Source of the DNA: an uncultured Bacteroidaceae bacterium | Lineage (GTDB): Bacteria > Bacteroidota > Bacteroidia > Bacteroidales > Bacteroidaceae | DNA: 57,614 nt | Direction of reading: 5' to 3' | Assembly (NCBI GenBank): GCA_904502185.1 | Contig: CAJGDX010000003.1 | Coordinates: 1-57,614 of the forward strand | Part shown: one piece after another, positions 25,257-34,815 of the stretch | How positions within the stretch are numbered: the stretch's first letter is position 1 | Layout of the letters: every line of letters begins with the position of its first letter | Made by a program: the position numbers and the translations under genes | Notes under the pieces: generated by a model | Database searches by the model: none | Seen by the model: only the letters and a program-made list of their open reading frames with translations | Told to the model about the DNA's origin: nothing

Positions 25257-27386
25257 TTAGAAGTAGAGGTATCTGTTGTCCTCGATTTCTGCATTCTGCA
25301 TCAGGTCGTTGATGAAGAATGAAGCTGAACGCTGAGCGTAAGACTTAAGAGTTTTCTGCTCGTTCTGTGCGTTGTACTCACCCTCTTTAGCATTCTTTGC
25401 AATAAGGCGGATTACATACACTGCATTGTTACCCTTGATAGGTGCGCTTACTGCGCCAGCTTCCATACCCTGAACAGCTGCGCTGATTGCGGGCTCGCTT
25501 GCTGATGTAATGCTGATAAATGCAGGAGTACCGAATGATACGTATTTAACTGTGTCGCATTTTACATTAGCTGTAGATGCAACTGCATCGAAGCTCTTAC
25601 CAGAGAGGTCGGCAATGATTTTCTCAGCTTTCTTGTCGTTGAGAGCCTGATAGCGAAGAGCCTCTGATGCCTGCTCAATAGTTCTGTAACCTTTCTCATT
25701 TACGTTTGTGAGAGCTACAACAAGGAGGTTGTCATTTTCACCACACTCGTAGAGGGGTGAAACTTCACCAACCTTTGCAGTCTGGAAGAGCCATTTGAGT
25801 GTCTCGCGTGTACCATTCTTGCCGGCAACCTTGTGTGAAGATGTGTAGAGGTTAGCCTGGGGCTGTACACGGTAACCATACTCCTCAGCATTTTTCTCAA
25901 GATCCTCAACAGTCTTGCACTTAGCAACAAACTCGCTGAACTTGTTATAAGCATCGCTGTATGTCTCTTTGCTGAATTCCGTTGTACGTTTGATTACAGC
26001 TACATTGTATTTCTGTACGTTGTTTTTCTTCTCTACAACCTGATAGATAAGTTTTACGGGTGAACCCTCAACATCCATCATTTTGTACTCGCCTTTTGTT
26101 CCCTCGAGGATATTGGTAAGGAATGTTGCATTGAAGCCATCCACCATCATACCTTCGTACTGCTCTGAAGTGAGCCATGCATCTTCACCATTCTGATTGT
26201 ATTTCTTTGCAATCTCAGCAAAGTCGCTACCACCCTTGAGAGCGTTGAGAATGCTGTCGGCAAGAGTCGCAGTAGCCTCGGGAGTTGCAGCAGCAACTGC
26301 CAACTGGCGATATTTTACAGAGTCAGCAACTGTTGACTTGCCCAACACTTTGAATGTTGTGTAAGAGTCATCAGACTGTGTGTAGAAGGGAGCAACAACT
26401 GCATTTACTTCTGTCTCGTCGAGAAGCGCTGCAACCTCTTCGGGGAAGCTGCTCTTCTTCCATGCTACAGCAGAGAAAGGAACCTCGCTGTTTGACTGAC
26501 GAACGATTGCTGCATAATCAGCATCATCAGCCTTAAGCATATCTGCATACTCGCTAACCTCTTTGTTGAGTTCGGCACGGTCAGCCTCGCTGGGTGTTAC
26601 CTGATAGCTTACATACTTGATGTCGCGGCTCTCAAATGCCTGCTTGTACTGCTCTTTGTTTTTTGAATAGAGTGCCTGAAGATCTGAATCATTAACCTTC
26701 ACGTCGCCCTCGGGAACTGCAGAATAGGGATAAGCTGCAACCTCGATGTCGTATGTAGCATTGTTAGCCTCATAGTTGCTCTGTGCTGCTACTGAGTTTG
26801 AAAGGAATGAATTTGTAACAAGCATCTGATATTTCTCGGCAAGTGCATTCTCCATCATTGTCTTCTCAATGAACTTCCAGTATTCGTACATAGGTACAAG
26901 CTGTGCTGCAACCTCGGGGTTATCTTTATTCTGCTCGTACTGCACGAGGAAGTTGTCAAGAATGCTCTTGTCGAAACGACCCTGCTCGTTTCTGAAAGGA
27001 GTCTGCTGGAGCAGAGGAGACTGTCCTGCTGCCACGATATCCTGCAATTCAGCAACAGAGACTGTAAGACCGATTTTTTCAGCCTCTTCCTTGAGGATCT
27101 GTGTCTGAATGTACTGCTGCCATACCTGATCTTTAATCTGGCTCATTTCCTCTTCAGTGAGGTTGTTTGCCTGACGGATGAATTTAACTACATCTGAATA
27201 CTCTTCATACATTTTCTGATAATCTGTAGCGAGTATTTCTTCGCCGTTAACGCTTCCAACGGCCTGTGAGCCCTGAGGTGACTGTGAAAGTCTGAATGCG
27301 TCACCTAAAATAAACGCTGCCAATGCAAGACCCACTACTGCTACGAGTACGGGGCCCATGTTGCGTAATTTTTGTAATGTTGCCAT
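25257..27386 (-). CDS. ppiD: PpiD/SurA-type periplasmic peptidyl-prolyl isomerase
   Basis: Membrane-anchored chaperone/foldase of 709 aa. An N-terminal anchor (GPVLVAVVGLALAAFILG, about 11-28) is followed by a SurA-N-like helical domain (residues 40-190, with VWQQYIQTQILKEEAEKIGL) and parvulin-like regions in the middle (about 355-450, with SDFAEIAKKYNQ) and further C-terminal. It should help outer-membrane proteins leaving the Sec channel to fold. Synonymous codons are strongly biased, as for a highly expressed gene. A 180-base gap with its own -7 box separates it from the upstream CNNM gene, so it may be transcribed both alone and with the coaX cluster. Confidence 0.92.
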   Translation of the reverse strand: MATLQKLRNMGPVLVAVVGLALAAFILGDAFRLSQSPQGSQAVGSVNGEEILATDYQKMYEEYSDVVKFIRQANNLTEEEMSQIKDQVWQQYIQTQILKEEAEKIGLTVSVAELQDIVAAGQSPLLQQTPFRNEQGRFDKSILDNFLVQYEQNKDNPEVAAQLVPMYEYWKFIEKTMMENALAEKYQMLVTNSFLSNSVAAQSNYEANNATYDIEVAAYPYSAVPEGDVKVNDSDLQALYSKNKEQYKQAFESRDIKYVSYQVTPSEADRAELNKEVSEYADMLKADDADYAAIVRQSNSEVPFSAVAWKKSSFPEEVAALLDETEVNAVVAPFYTQSDDSYTTFKVLGKSTVADSVKYRQLAVAAATPEATATLADSILNALKGGSDFAEIAKKYNQNGEDAWLTSEQYEGMMVDGFNATFLTNILEGTKGEYKMMDVEGSPVKLIYQVVEKKNNVQKYNVAVIKRTTEFSKETYSDAYNKFSEFVAKCKTVEDLEKNAEEYGYRVQPQANLYTSSHKVAGKNGTRETLKWLFQTAKVGEVSPLYECGENDNLLVVALTNVNEKGYRTIEQASEALRYQALNDKKAEKIIADLSGKSFDAVASTANVKCDTVKYVSFGTPAFISITSASEPAISAAVQGMEAGAVSAPIKGNNAVYVIRLIAKNAKEGEYNAQNEQKTLKSYAQRSASFFINDLMQNAEIEDNRYLYF

Positions 27387-27437
27387 AATTTAAGTATATT
27401 TTTTATTTATTATTTCGTTTTTCTGAACAAACGCCGA

Positions 27438-27445
27438 CAAAGTTA
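27438..27445 (-). promoter_or_regulatory. Putative -7 element of ppiD
   Basis: On the minus strand this reads TAACTTTG, 51 bases before the ppiD start. No TTG lies at the usual distance upstream. The 180 bases between the CNNM stop and ppiD hold nothing else recognisable. Confidence 0.5.
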
Positions 27446-27566
27446 CAAAATAGCTTTGAATTTACATCTTTTTTTGCGCAATAAGTTACACGAGTTTATT
27501 AAAAAAAGTGCTGATTTTACGATGTATATGCTATCAGTTTTGTCTGAAAAAGGATTTCCGCCAATT

Positions 27567-28832
27567 TTATTCGGAAATGGTAAGGCGGACAAGTTCAATT
27601 CGAGTGCTGCGCTGCTTCAATATTTTAAACTGATATTTTTCTATTGTAATTGTTTCGTTCAGCTGCGGGAAGCTCTGATGGTACGAAAGTATCATACCTC
27701 CCAGTGTCTGATATTCATCCGATTCGGGCAGTTCGAGGTCGAAGAGTTCGTTAATTCTTTCTACTTCGAGACGGCACGAAAGAAGATATTCGTTGTCATT
27801 GATTTTCTTAGCCGTATGGTTGGGGTTGTCGTGTTCGTCCTCAATTTCGCCTATAATCTCTTCGAGAAGATCTTCGAGTGAGATAATACCCGAAGTGCCA
27901 CCGAATTCATCCACCACTGCGGCAAGGGATTTCTTCTGCTGCATGAGGGTACGCATCAACTTTTGCGCAGATAGAGTTTCGGGTACAATGGGCATACGGC
28001 ATATCTTTTTCTGCCATTCATCTGCTGTGCGGAAGAGTTCCGAGGAGTGGATGTAACCCACTATATTGTTGATATTCTCTTTGTAGACAACTATTTTGGA
28101 GTGACCCGACTCTATAAATTGTGTCTTTAGTTCTTCAAGTGATGTATTCAGTTCGACTGCCCAGATTTCGGTACGCGGAACAAAGCAGTCACGCACTCGG
28201 ATATCGGAAAAGTCGAGAGCATTCTGGAATATTTTCACATCGTTATCGATAGCCTCTTCCTCCTCCTTCGCATTTTCTATTGAACTCTGTATCAGATGCG
28301 TAAGTTCCATTTTACTAAATGTATTGTCACGCATCTCTTTGTTTATGCTGACATTGAACAGGCGCAACAATTGACATGAAACCCAAGTAGTGAAACGGGC
28401 TGTTGGATAGAGCAAAACATATAACAGGAATGTGGGAAGAGCGAATCGCTTCATTGTGCTGTTGGGATTGATGCGGAACAGCGCTTTGGGAAGAAATTCT
28501 CCGGTAATGATAATGATGATGGTAGATATTATTGTCTGCAGCAACAACTGAGCCGATGGAGTGCCGTTGAGTGCCGAGAGGATTGTTTCGTTAAGAAGAT
28601 TGGCCATGAGTATACCGTAGATAACAAGCACGATATTATTGCCAACGAGCAGGCTCGAAACAAAATTATTGCTGTTTCGATAGAATTTGTCGAGTATTCG
28701 GGAGGTGACGGTTTTGTTGCTCATGTCTATCTCCATCAGGAACTTGTTGGATGCAATGAATGCAATTTCCATTCCGGAGAAGAGAGCCGAGAAGATTATG
28801 ACTATTATCAGAGATATTATGGTTGTTGTCAT
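27567..28832 (-). CDS. CNNM/CorC-type CBS-domain membrane protein
   Basis: Member of the HlyC/CorC (CNNM) family, implicated in divalent cation (Mg2+ or Co2+) efflux; Bacteroidetes paralogues include GldE. From the start MTTTIISLIIVIIFSALF it has a DUF21 domain with about four membrane segments (to residue 170), two CBS domains (RDCFVPRTEIWAVELNTSLE and LMRTLMQQKKSLAAVVDEFGG) and the C-terminal CorC_HlyC domain (YLLSCRLEVERINELF). I choose 28832 because its ATG shares one base with the lptC stop (TAATG); a longer frame adding 16 residues lies inside lptC. Length is 421 aa. Confidence 0.92.
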   Translation of the reverse strand: MTTTIISLIIVIIFSALFSGMEIAFIASNKFLMEIDMSNKTVTSRILDKFYRNSNNFVSSLLVGNNIVLVIYGILMANLLNETILSALNGTPSAQLLLQTIISTIIIIITGEFLPKALFRINPNSTMKRFALPTFLLYVLLYPTARFTTWVSCQLLRLFNVSINKEMRDNTFSKMELTHLIQSSIENAKEEEEAIDNDVKIFQNALDFSDIRVRDCFVPRTEIWAVELNTSLEELKTQFIESGHSKIVVYKENINNIVGYIHSSELFRTADEWQKKICRMPIVPETLSAQKLMRTLMQQKKSLAAVVDEFGGTSGIISLEDLLEEIIGEIEDEHDNPNHTAKKINDNEYLLSCRLEVERINELFDLELPESDEYQTLGGMILSYHQSFPQLNETITIEKYQFKILKQRSTRIELVRLTISE

Positions 28833-29362
28833 TATTTGTCTTCGATGATGTATATACCCTCGGTCGATAGAATTTCCCAATCAGTAAGTTCCTGATTAGA
28901 GCGGAAACCTATGCCTGTGGTTACTTGGTCTTGCTGTTCTATTTTTATGTACTTGTCGGAGTAGATGCTTCCATCCTCCTGACTCCAATAGAGCAGGTCA
29001 GTAAAGAACTTCTCTCCTTTTTGATTCTTGATATCGACATTACCTATGAGCTTCCACAACTTTTTGTCGCTGAAGAAGTATGCCGTATCGCTCTTTATTG
29101 TAGCTTCGACACGGAGGCTGTCGTCATATTTTTCGAGATATGCGCCTTTTTCGAATGCCCAATACTTGGGATTTCGTTTTTCGTAAATATGCCACTCTTC
29201 CGCCTCTATTTTGTAGCTGATGCGTCCCGAGTCGCTGATGAGGGTGGTGACTCCATACGTACTGAGATAGGCAATGGAGTCGGGTTCTTCTATATTGCTT
29301 TCAACATGTTTTTTCTCGTTGGTGCAAGAGAGAAGTAAAAATAGTACAACAATCGCCTTCAT
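28832..29362 (-). CDS. lptC: LptC, LPS export periplasmic protein
   Basis: Bitopic or lipid-anchored periplasmic component that passes LPS from the LptB2FG transporter to LptA. From the start at 29362 the N-terminus is MKAIVVLFLLLSCTNEKKH, a lipoprotein-like signal (Cys13), followed by beta-strands with YGVTTLISDSGRISYKIEAEEW and IGNVDIKNQKGEKFFTDLLYW, the LptC/OstA-like pattern. A reading frame from 29419 would add 19 residues and overlap the upstream TPR gene; the lipobox favours the internal start. The stop overlaps the CNNM start. The start codon sits in the loop of a 15-bp hairpin. About 176 aa, the usual size. Confidence 0.9.
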   Translation of the reverse strand: MKAIVVLFLLLSCTNEKKHVESNIEEPDSIAYLSTYGVTTLISDSGRISYKIEAEEWHIYEKRNPKYWAFEKGAYLEKYDDSLRVEATIKSDTAYFFSDKKLWKLIGNVDIKNQKGEKFFTDLLYWSQEDGSIYSDKYIKIEQQDQVTTGIGFRSNQELTDWEILSTEGIYIIEDK

Positions 29363-29377
29363 GGCGATTGTTGTACT
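29343..29377 (-). promoter_or_regulatory. Hairpin enclosing the lptC start codon
   Basis: Arms 29343-29357 and 29363-29377 are exact reverse complements (15 bp) around a 5-base loop, 29358-29362, that contains the ATG of lptC (29362-29360 on the minus strand). It lies just after the stop of the upstream TPR gene. It could end transcription of that gene, mask the lptC start, or both. Confidence 0.7.
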
Positions 29378-29396
29378 TATGGTTCGATAAGTTCTA

Positions 29397-30827
29397 TTAA
29401 CGGATTGTAGTTTTTTCATTTATCCATCCACCGATAGTGATTGACTGACCTTTGCTGTATCCGCGCATGAAGAGATCTTCAGACGAAGGAGTATGAGTGC
29501 TGTAAGTGTTGATGAACTTCTGAGCCTCTTTTGCACATGAGGGGTCTACTGCCTTAGCACGATAAAGTTTATCAAGTACTGCAAAGTATGTACATTTGTT
29601 CATAGCAGATTCGTTGTGCCAGTTGGGTGATGCAGCATAGCACTGTGCAATAAGGATGTAAGGTTTGCCATAGTTGGGGTTGAGTTCGATTGCCTTACGA
29701 GCATACTCACGGGCATCTGAGTATTTTTTGATACTGAAGCATACAGCTGCTGCCTTGCAACACATTTCTGCCTTATTTGTCACAGAGGTCTCAAGGCCGA
29801 TAGCCTGGTCGAAGAGTTCGATAGCCTTGACAGCATCACCCTTCTTGAAGTAACGGTAACCTACACCCATGGCTGCTTTTGCAGTAGGAGTGATTGCGAG
29901 AGCATACTCAGAAGCTGCAAGATAAGCATCAGACTGCTCGCAATCGAGTTTGCCCATCACAGCAATTACCTTGTTGAGGTATTCGATATTTGACTTGTTC
30001 TCTTCGATTTTTGAAGCATAGATAGTGTCGAGATCCTGACAAGTTGCAGCACCACTGTTGATGAAGTATGCATCGATGTTGCTACGAGCGATATTGGCTG
30101 CACCAATCATTTTGGTAAAGCCGTCAGCACGAAGACTGTCTTTGGGATCATCAGTCTCTTTGAAACGGTTCTCGTAATGTTTGATACGCTCGTTGTATTT
30201 GTCGAGTACATCTACGATATAAGTTGAAGCATCGAGGTAGTCCTGGATAACCTGCTCGCCATGTCCGGCTTTGTTAGCTTTATATTTCTGAGCAGAAATC
30301 TTCATGAACTGCTGAGTTACGATATACTCAGACATACCTTTCTCCATCTGAACCGATTTTGACAACATGTTGTATGTTGAATCGAGCGAAGCCTTGGGTA
30401 CATAAGAGATGTATGCAAGAGCACGTTTACCAAGTACACCACCGGCAGAAAGAGGAGTCTTTGTAATCTCCTGAAGTTTGTCGATGTATTTGATCTGCTG
30501 ATCGTAAAGAGCCATAAGCTCATCTACATAAGCTGCTTTCTTAGCTGCATCAGCCTCAGCAGCAATCATTGCTTTAAGAAGCTGTTCACCTTTGGTATAT
30601 GTATCCACGCGAGCTACGGGATAGTTTGTAAATACCTCTTTCCAGTGTGGGTATGCCTCGGCATAGTTCTTGTTCTTGAGGTTCGCGTCGTAAACACTGA
30701 TAGCGTTTACACATTTCATACTATCCTCTGCAGTGGCTCCCCAACGATTGTTGTTGGTTATTCCATTTTGGGCAAATGCGCCGACTGCTGCGAATAACGA
30801 TACAATTAAAAGAAAATGTTTTTTCAT
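29397..30827 (-). CDS. Secreted TPR protein in the coaX-lptC operon
   Basis: A 476-residue periplasmic protein with signal peptide MKKHFLLIVSLFAAVGAFAQ. The middle is helical. Clear TPR units lie in the C-terminal part (AAMGVGYRYFKKGDAVKAIELFDQAIGL, and SDAREYARKAIELNPNYGKPYI). Its codons are strongly biased toward the preferred set, so it is probably abundant. It lies 18 bases after the barrel-protein gene and just before lptC. Bacteroides carry a similar gene in this place; its job is unknown, perhaps as an outer-membrane assembly scaffold. Confidence 0.88.
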   Translation of the reverse strand: MKKHFLLIVSLFAAVGAFAQNGITNNNRWGATAEDSMKCVNAISVYDANLKNKNYAEAYPHWKEVFTNYPVARVDTYTKGEQLLKAMIAAEADAAKKAAYVDELMALYDQQIKYIDKLQEITKTPLSAGGVLGKRALAYISYVPKASLDSTYNMLSKSVQMEKGMSEYIVTQQFMKISAQKYKANKAGHGEQVIQDYLDASTYIVDVLDKYNERIKHYENRFKETDDPKDSLRADGFTKMIGAANIARSNIDAYFINSGAATCQDLDTIYASKIEENKSNIEYLNKVIAVMGKLDCEQSDAYLAASEYALAITPTAKAAMGVGYRYFKKGDAVKAIELFDQAIGLETSVTNKAEMCCKAAAVCFSIKKYSDAREYARKAIELNPNYGKPYILIAQCYAASPNWHNESAMNKCTYFAVLDKLYRAKAVDPSCAKEAQKFINTYSTHTPSSEDLFMRGYSKGQSITIGGWINEKTTIR

Positions 30828-30845
30828 GATATTGTTGATGATTAA

Positions 30846-32132
30846 TTAATTTACTTTAGACTTAAAGAACCAGAATTCGTTAAAGGTTACACCCACATTC
30901 AGACGAATATAGTTCTCGGTAATCATACCATCTGTTTTGGGGTTCATACGTACAAACTGACCTGAAACGTTAAGTATGCTACGGTTGTTGTTCATATTGT
31001 TGGTGCTGGTCATGGGCAGCGAGAATCCGGCACTCACGCCATACTCTTCACAACCCTGTTTGCCATTAAACTCTGTGTAGGGCTCGGCATAGTAGAGACC
31101 GGCACGGTAACGGGTTCTTTTCAACACATTACGCGATATCTGATTAGGGTTGTATTCCAATCCCAATGAAATTTTGGAACGGTCTGTTCCTTTGTTGTCG
31201 CCAAAGAACGACGAATCGCTCCACTTCTGGAATGTGTAGTCGGCACCGAATGTCCATTTGTCGACAGTATATGTAAAGCCTACACCAAAAGTATGAGGAA
31301 GTTTGAAGGAGTTTGCAAAACTTGCTGTGTCGCTATATTCCGCTGTACCCGAAGTGGTTTTGCGTGTAATAAGTTCGGCATCAGCATTAAGATCGTGACC
31401 AAGAGAATACACAGCACCCAATGTCAACTGTTTCTTCTCGGAAAGCTGTTTGTGATACTGCAATCCGAAATCAGCCTTATAGTTCGACACATCCAAACGA
31501 TACTGTTTATAGATGTTGCTGATATTGTTGTCGGTAAATTCCGTGCTGATGTTGTGGTTTATTTCACCGTAGAGATACGAGGCCATGACTCCGACTGAAA
31601 GGTTGTCAGTGATACCCCAGCCTATTGTAACAAAGGGCTGTGTCAATCCACCGTCACCGTTGTATTTGTATATGCCGCTGAAAGCACCGTCGCTGTCGCC
31701 ATCGGGACTGTTGAATACCTCGTTGTTGCTGAACGAATAGCCGACATTTGAGTATGGGAGAATACCGAATGCCATTCCTAAATTTCTTTTCAGACGAAAG
31801 CCCATGACAAGGTAGTCGAAGCTGGCATTCTGCGCATTTATTTTCACGCCATTCTCTTTGAAGTTGCCATGCTGCAACGAAAAGCCACCCTCAAATATCA
31901 TGGTTGTACTATCTGCACTGGAGACGGCAGCCGGGTTGAGAAGGTTAATATAGCTTTTGTCGCGCAATGCATAACCCAATCCGCCCATTTGTCTGTTTAC
32001 TCCCAGAGCCTGGTCAGAGAGTGTTCCAAGACCAAAACGCGAATAGGGAGAGTTTATTCCGTTTTCAGCGTACACAAATGCGAGCGCAAAGGTTGCTAAT
32101 GCGGTGATTAGTAGTCTTTTATATAGTGTCAT
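30846..32132 (-). CDS. Outer-membrane beta-barrel protein
   Basis: A 428-residue protein with a signal peptide (about 1-22, ending FVYAEN) and a start NGINSPYSRFGLGTLSDQ typical of a Bacteroidetes outer-membrane family. The remainder alternates polar and hydrophobic residues with many aromatic strand ends (GYSFSNNEVF, ADFGLQYHKQ, TFGADYTFQKW), and the C-terminal strand ends VTFNEFWFFKSKVN, consistent with a barrel of about 14-16 strands. It resembles FadL- or PorV-like barrels, but I do not assign a substrate. Its 5' end overlaps the coaX 3' end by 14 bases. Confidence 0.85.
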   Translation of the reverse strand: MTLYKRLLITALATFALAFVYAENGINSPYSRFGLGTLSDQALGVNRQMGGLGYALRDKSYINLLNPAAVSSADSTTMIFEGGFSLQHGNFKENGVKINAQNASFDYLVMGFRLKRNLGMAFGILPYSNVGYSFSNNEVFNSPDGDSDGAFSGIYKYNGDGGLTQPFVTIGWGITDNLSVGVMASYLYGEINHNISTEFTDNNISNIYKQYRLDVSNYKADFGLQYHKQLSEKKQLTLGAVYSLGHDLNADAELITRKTTSGTAEYSDTASFANSFKLPHTFGVGFTYTVDKWTFGADYTFQKWSDSSFFGDNKGTDRSKISLGLEYNPNQISRNVLKRTRYRAGLYYAEPYTEFNGKQGCEEYGVSAGFSLPMTSTNNMNNNRSILNVSGQFVRMNPKTDGMITENYIRLNVGVTFNEFWFFKSKVN

Positions 32133-32847
32133 TATTTATCAGTATTCTATTCAGTCCCTTCAGTACCAGAAATTCGTCGGCAAAGATGCAATTTTTTACG
32201 TTATAAATCAACGATTTTTCGTCTCCGCCCGTTAAAAAAATCAAAACAGAGGGATATTTATCCCTAAGTTCTGCAATATAACCATCAATTTCATATCTGA
32301 TGCCTCGAATAACGCCACTGCGTATGGCAGTCTCGGTATTGTACCCCAAAGCCGGTGTATCGCCATCGGCCTTAACCAGAGGCAATTTGCCGGTATGTTC
32401 ATGCAACGCCCTAAGGCGCATTGCGAGTCCGGGGGCTATGTTGCCTCCATGATAATTGCCCTGTGCATCGAGAAAATCGTAAGTGATTGCACTGCCGGCA
32501 TCTATCACCAGTATATCTTTCCCGGGAGCCTCGGCCTGCGCTCCGATAACAGCCGCCAATCTGTCGACTCCCAATGTTTCGGGAGTCTTGTACAGCAACT
32601 TTACCGGCAACGGCATAGAGGTGCTGAAACGGACGCAAGAGCATGGCAATGCCTGAAGCTGAGCAACAATTTCATCGGTCAGTTCGATGACAGACGAAAT
32701 TATCGCCCTATCTATCGAATACTCCGCACACCATCTGTCCAAAATTTCTATTCGGCGATTGCTTCCCTTGTGGATTTGCAGCAACGTCGTCCCATCGAAA
32801 AGAGCCGCCTTGCAACTGCTGTTGCCTATGTCTATTATCAGGTTCAA
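32119..32847 (-). CDS. coaX: Type III pantothenate kinase
   Basis: Phosphorylates pantothenate, the first step of coenzyme A synthesis. It shows the type III (ASKHA fold) motifs: DIGNSSCKAALF at residues 5-16 for phosphate, DAGSAITYDFLD in the middle for ATP, GVDRLAAVIGA, and GGNIAPGLAMR for the pantothenate site. At 242 aa it is normal. It leads the minus-strand operon and overlaps the next gene by 14 bases. A -7 box lies about 90 bases upstream. Confidence 0.94.
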   Translation of the reverse strand: MNLIIDIGNSSCKAALFDGTTLLQIHKGSNRRIEILDRWCAEYSIDRAIISSVIELTDEIVAQLQALPCSCVRFSTSMPLPVKLLYKTPETLGVDRLAAVIGAQAEAPGKDILVIDAGSAITYDFLDAQGNYHGGNIAPGLAMRLRALHEHTGKLPLVKADGDTPALGYNTETAIRSGVIRGIRYEIDGYIAELRDKYPSVLIFLTGGDEKSLIYNVKNCIFADEFLVLKGLNRILINNDTI

Positions 32848-33186
32848 TTTGGAGTGATGTTTAGAATTTATTCAGACTTTATCGGTAATATCTCTTTGAT
32901 ATTCCATAATGCTGCAGTCTTTTATTTTTTTTGCAAAAATACATCTTTTTTCCGTAAGTGTAAAGCACAGACGGGCAAATAATTTAATTATTTGTAAAAG
33001 TGTCCGTTATAAAACCTTCAAAAACAAGCGGGGCTACATTCGGAGCATATAAAAAACTGCCGCTTCTAAAAATTATAAAACAGTACCCGGCAAATTAAAA
33101 ATACTTTCTTGTATTTTTCCAAAAATTAAAGATAACTTTGCGTTCGGGATTCATGGATTGCCAAGATTCCACATAAACAAATACAG
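32848..33186. promoter_or_regulatory. Divergent promoter region between coaX and the FAD dehydrogenase gene
   Basis: A 339-base AT-rich spacer. On the plus strand TTG at 33109-33111, 21 bases, then TAACTTTG at 33133-33140 form a good promoter for the dehydrogenase gene. On the minus strand 32934-32941 reads TATTTTTG and serves coaX; no -33 match is clear. A small inverted repeat, AAAAATAC/GTATTTTT (33097-33104, 33111-33118), overlaps the -33 box of the plus promoter. I find no small gene here. Confidence 0.65.
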
Positions 33187-34788
33187 ATGATAAGTGAAAT
33201 TCAAATAAGAGTGCTGCCCCATCAGGCAGCCAACGAGCAGAGCCTTAAGCGCTATCTTGCTACATACAAAGGCATTGACGAACGAACCATCAACGCTGTC
33301 CGTGTACTGCGCAAGAGCATTGACGCGCGCCAACGTACCATATTCATCAACCTGACCGTGAGGGTGTTCATCAACGAGCAGCCCCCGGCAGACGAATTTG
33401 TGAGCCGCGAGTATGGAAACGTCGAGAATTGTCGTAAGGTAATAGTTGTGGGTGCCGGACCTGCCGGGCTCTTTGCTGCATTAAAGCTGATTGAGTTGCG
33501 CTTGCGACCCATAGTCGTAGAACGCGGCAAGGATGTACGTACCCGCAAGCTGGATATTGCAGCTATTTCGCGCGAACACAAGGTCAACCCCGAGTCGAAC
33601 TACTGTTTCGGCGAGGGAGGTGCAGGAGCCTACTCGGACGGCAAGTTATACACCCGCAGCAAGAAACGTGGTAACATCGAAGGTATCTTAAATGTCTTTT
33701 GCCAGCATGGTGCAAGTACATCCATACTATCTGATGCCCACCCACACATAGGCACGGACAAATTGCCCCGAGTGATAGAGAATATGCGCAAACGCATAAT
33801 GGAGTGCGGTGGAGAGGTACACTTCGAAACGCGCATGGAAAAGATACTGACAAGCGGAGGAAAAGTGTGTGGCATACTCACCGACAAAGGAGAGATTTTG
33901 GCAGATGCGGTTATATTGGCAACAGGACACTCGGCACGCGACGTCTACCGTTCGTTGCATGCCGACAACATTGCAATAGAGGCAAAAGGCATTGCTGTGG
34001 GAGTAAGACTGGAACATCCGTCGGAACTTATTGACTGCATACAGTATCACAACCCCAAAGGTCGTGGGAACTACCTGCCAGCGGCAGAATACAGCTACAC
34101 CACACAAGTGGAGGGACGAGGTGTTTACAGTTTCTGCATGTGTCCCGGTGGAGTTGTAATTCCCTCTGCGACAGCCGAAAACCAGTTACTGGTAAACGGA
34201 ATGTCACCATCGAGCCGAGGAGGCCGCTGGAGCAATTCTGGTATGGTTGTACAAATAAACAGCGACGATCTTTCCAATCCGGGACTGAAGATAGACTGCG
34301 AAGGCAGTGTGACAGCCCCGCCCGATTCACCCTTAAGAGTAATGGCTTTTCAGGAATCGCTTGAAAGGCTTTGCTGGTTGATGGGCAACCGTCGACAGAC
34401 TGCGCCTGCACAACGCATGGCTGACTTTGTGAAAGGAAAACTGAGCTACGATCTTCCGAAAAGCTCGTACGCCCCGGGATTGCTGTCAACACCCATGCAC
34501 TTCTGGATGCCCAAATTCATTTCCGACCGTCTGCGAAAAGGATTCGAAATATTCGGACGTTCGTCGCATGGATTCCTGACAAACGAAGCTGCCATCATTG
34601 GAGTAGAGACAAGAACCTCGGCACCCATACGCATATTACGCGACAACGACACACTGCAACACATAGAGACTGAAGGACTTTTCCCATGTGGCGAGGGTGC
34701 CGGATATGCAGGCGGCATAGTGTCGGCAGCCGTAGACGGCGAGCGCTGCGCCGAGGCTGTATCGGAGTATTACAACAGAATCAAATAA
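33187..34788 (+). CDS. FAD-dependent dehydrogenase of unknown substrate
   Basis: A 533-residue flavoprotein of the uncharacterised FAD-dependent dehydrogenase family. The first 80 residues form a small alpha/beta domain (EIQIRVLPHQAANEQSLKRY). The Rossmann FAD loop follows, VVGAGPAGLFAALKLIE (about 87-103, GxGxxG at 89-94), then CFGEGGAGAYSDGKLYT, ATGHSARDVY and near the C-terminus LFPCGEGAGYAGGIVSAAVDG, which binds the flavin. No signal or membrane segment. The family is widespread in Bacteroidetes and Firmicutes, but its reaction is not known. It lies 27 bases before hpt. Confidence 0.92.
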   Translation: MISEIQIRVLPHQAANEQSLKRYLATYKGIDERTINAVRVLRKSIDARQRTIFINLTVRVFINEQPPADEFVSREYGNVENCRKVIVVGAGPAGLFAALKLIELRLRPIVVERGKDVRTRKLDIAAISREHKVNPESNYCFGEGGAGAYSDGKLYTRSKKRGNIEGILNVFCQHGASTSILSDAHPHIGTDKLPRVIENMRKRIMECGGEVHFETRMEKILTSGGKVCGILTDKGEILADAVILATGHSARDVYRSLHADNIAIEAKGIAVGVRLEHPSELIDCIQYHNPKGRGNYLPAAEYSYTTQVEGRGVYSFCMCPGGVVIPSATAENQLLVNGMSPSSRGGRWSNSGMVVQINSDDLSNPGLKIDCEGSVTAPPDSPLRVMAFQESLERLCWLMGNRRQTAPAQRMADFVKGKLSYDLPKSSYAPGLLSTPMHFWMPKFISDRLRKGFEIFGRSSHGFLTNEAAIIGVETRTSAPIRILRDNDTLQHIETEGLFPCGEGAGYAGGIVSAAVDGERCAEAVSEYYNRIK

Positions 34789-34815
34789 ATACATACAAAT
34801 ACAAAATAGCCAACA

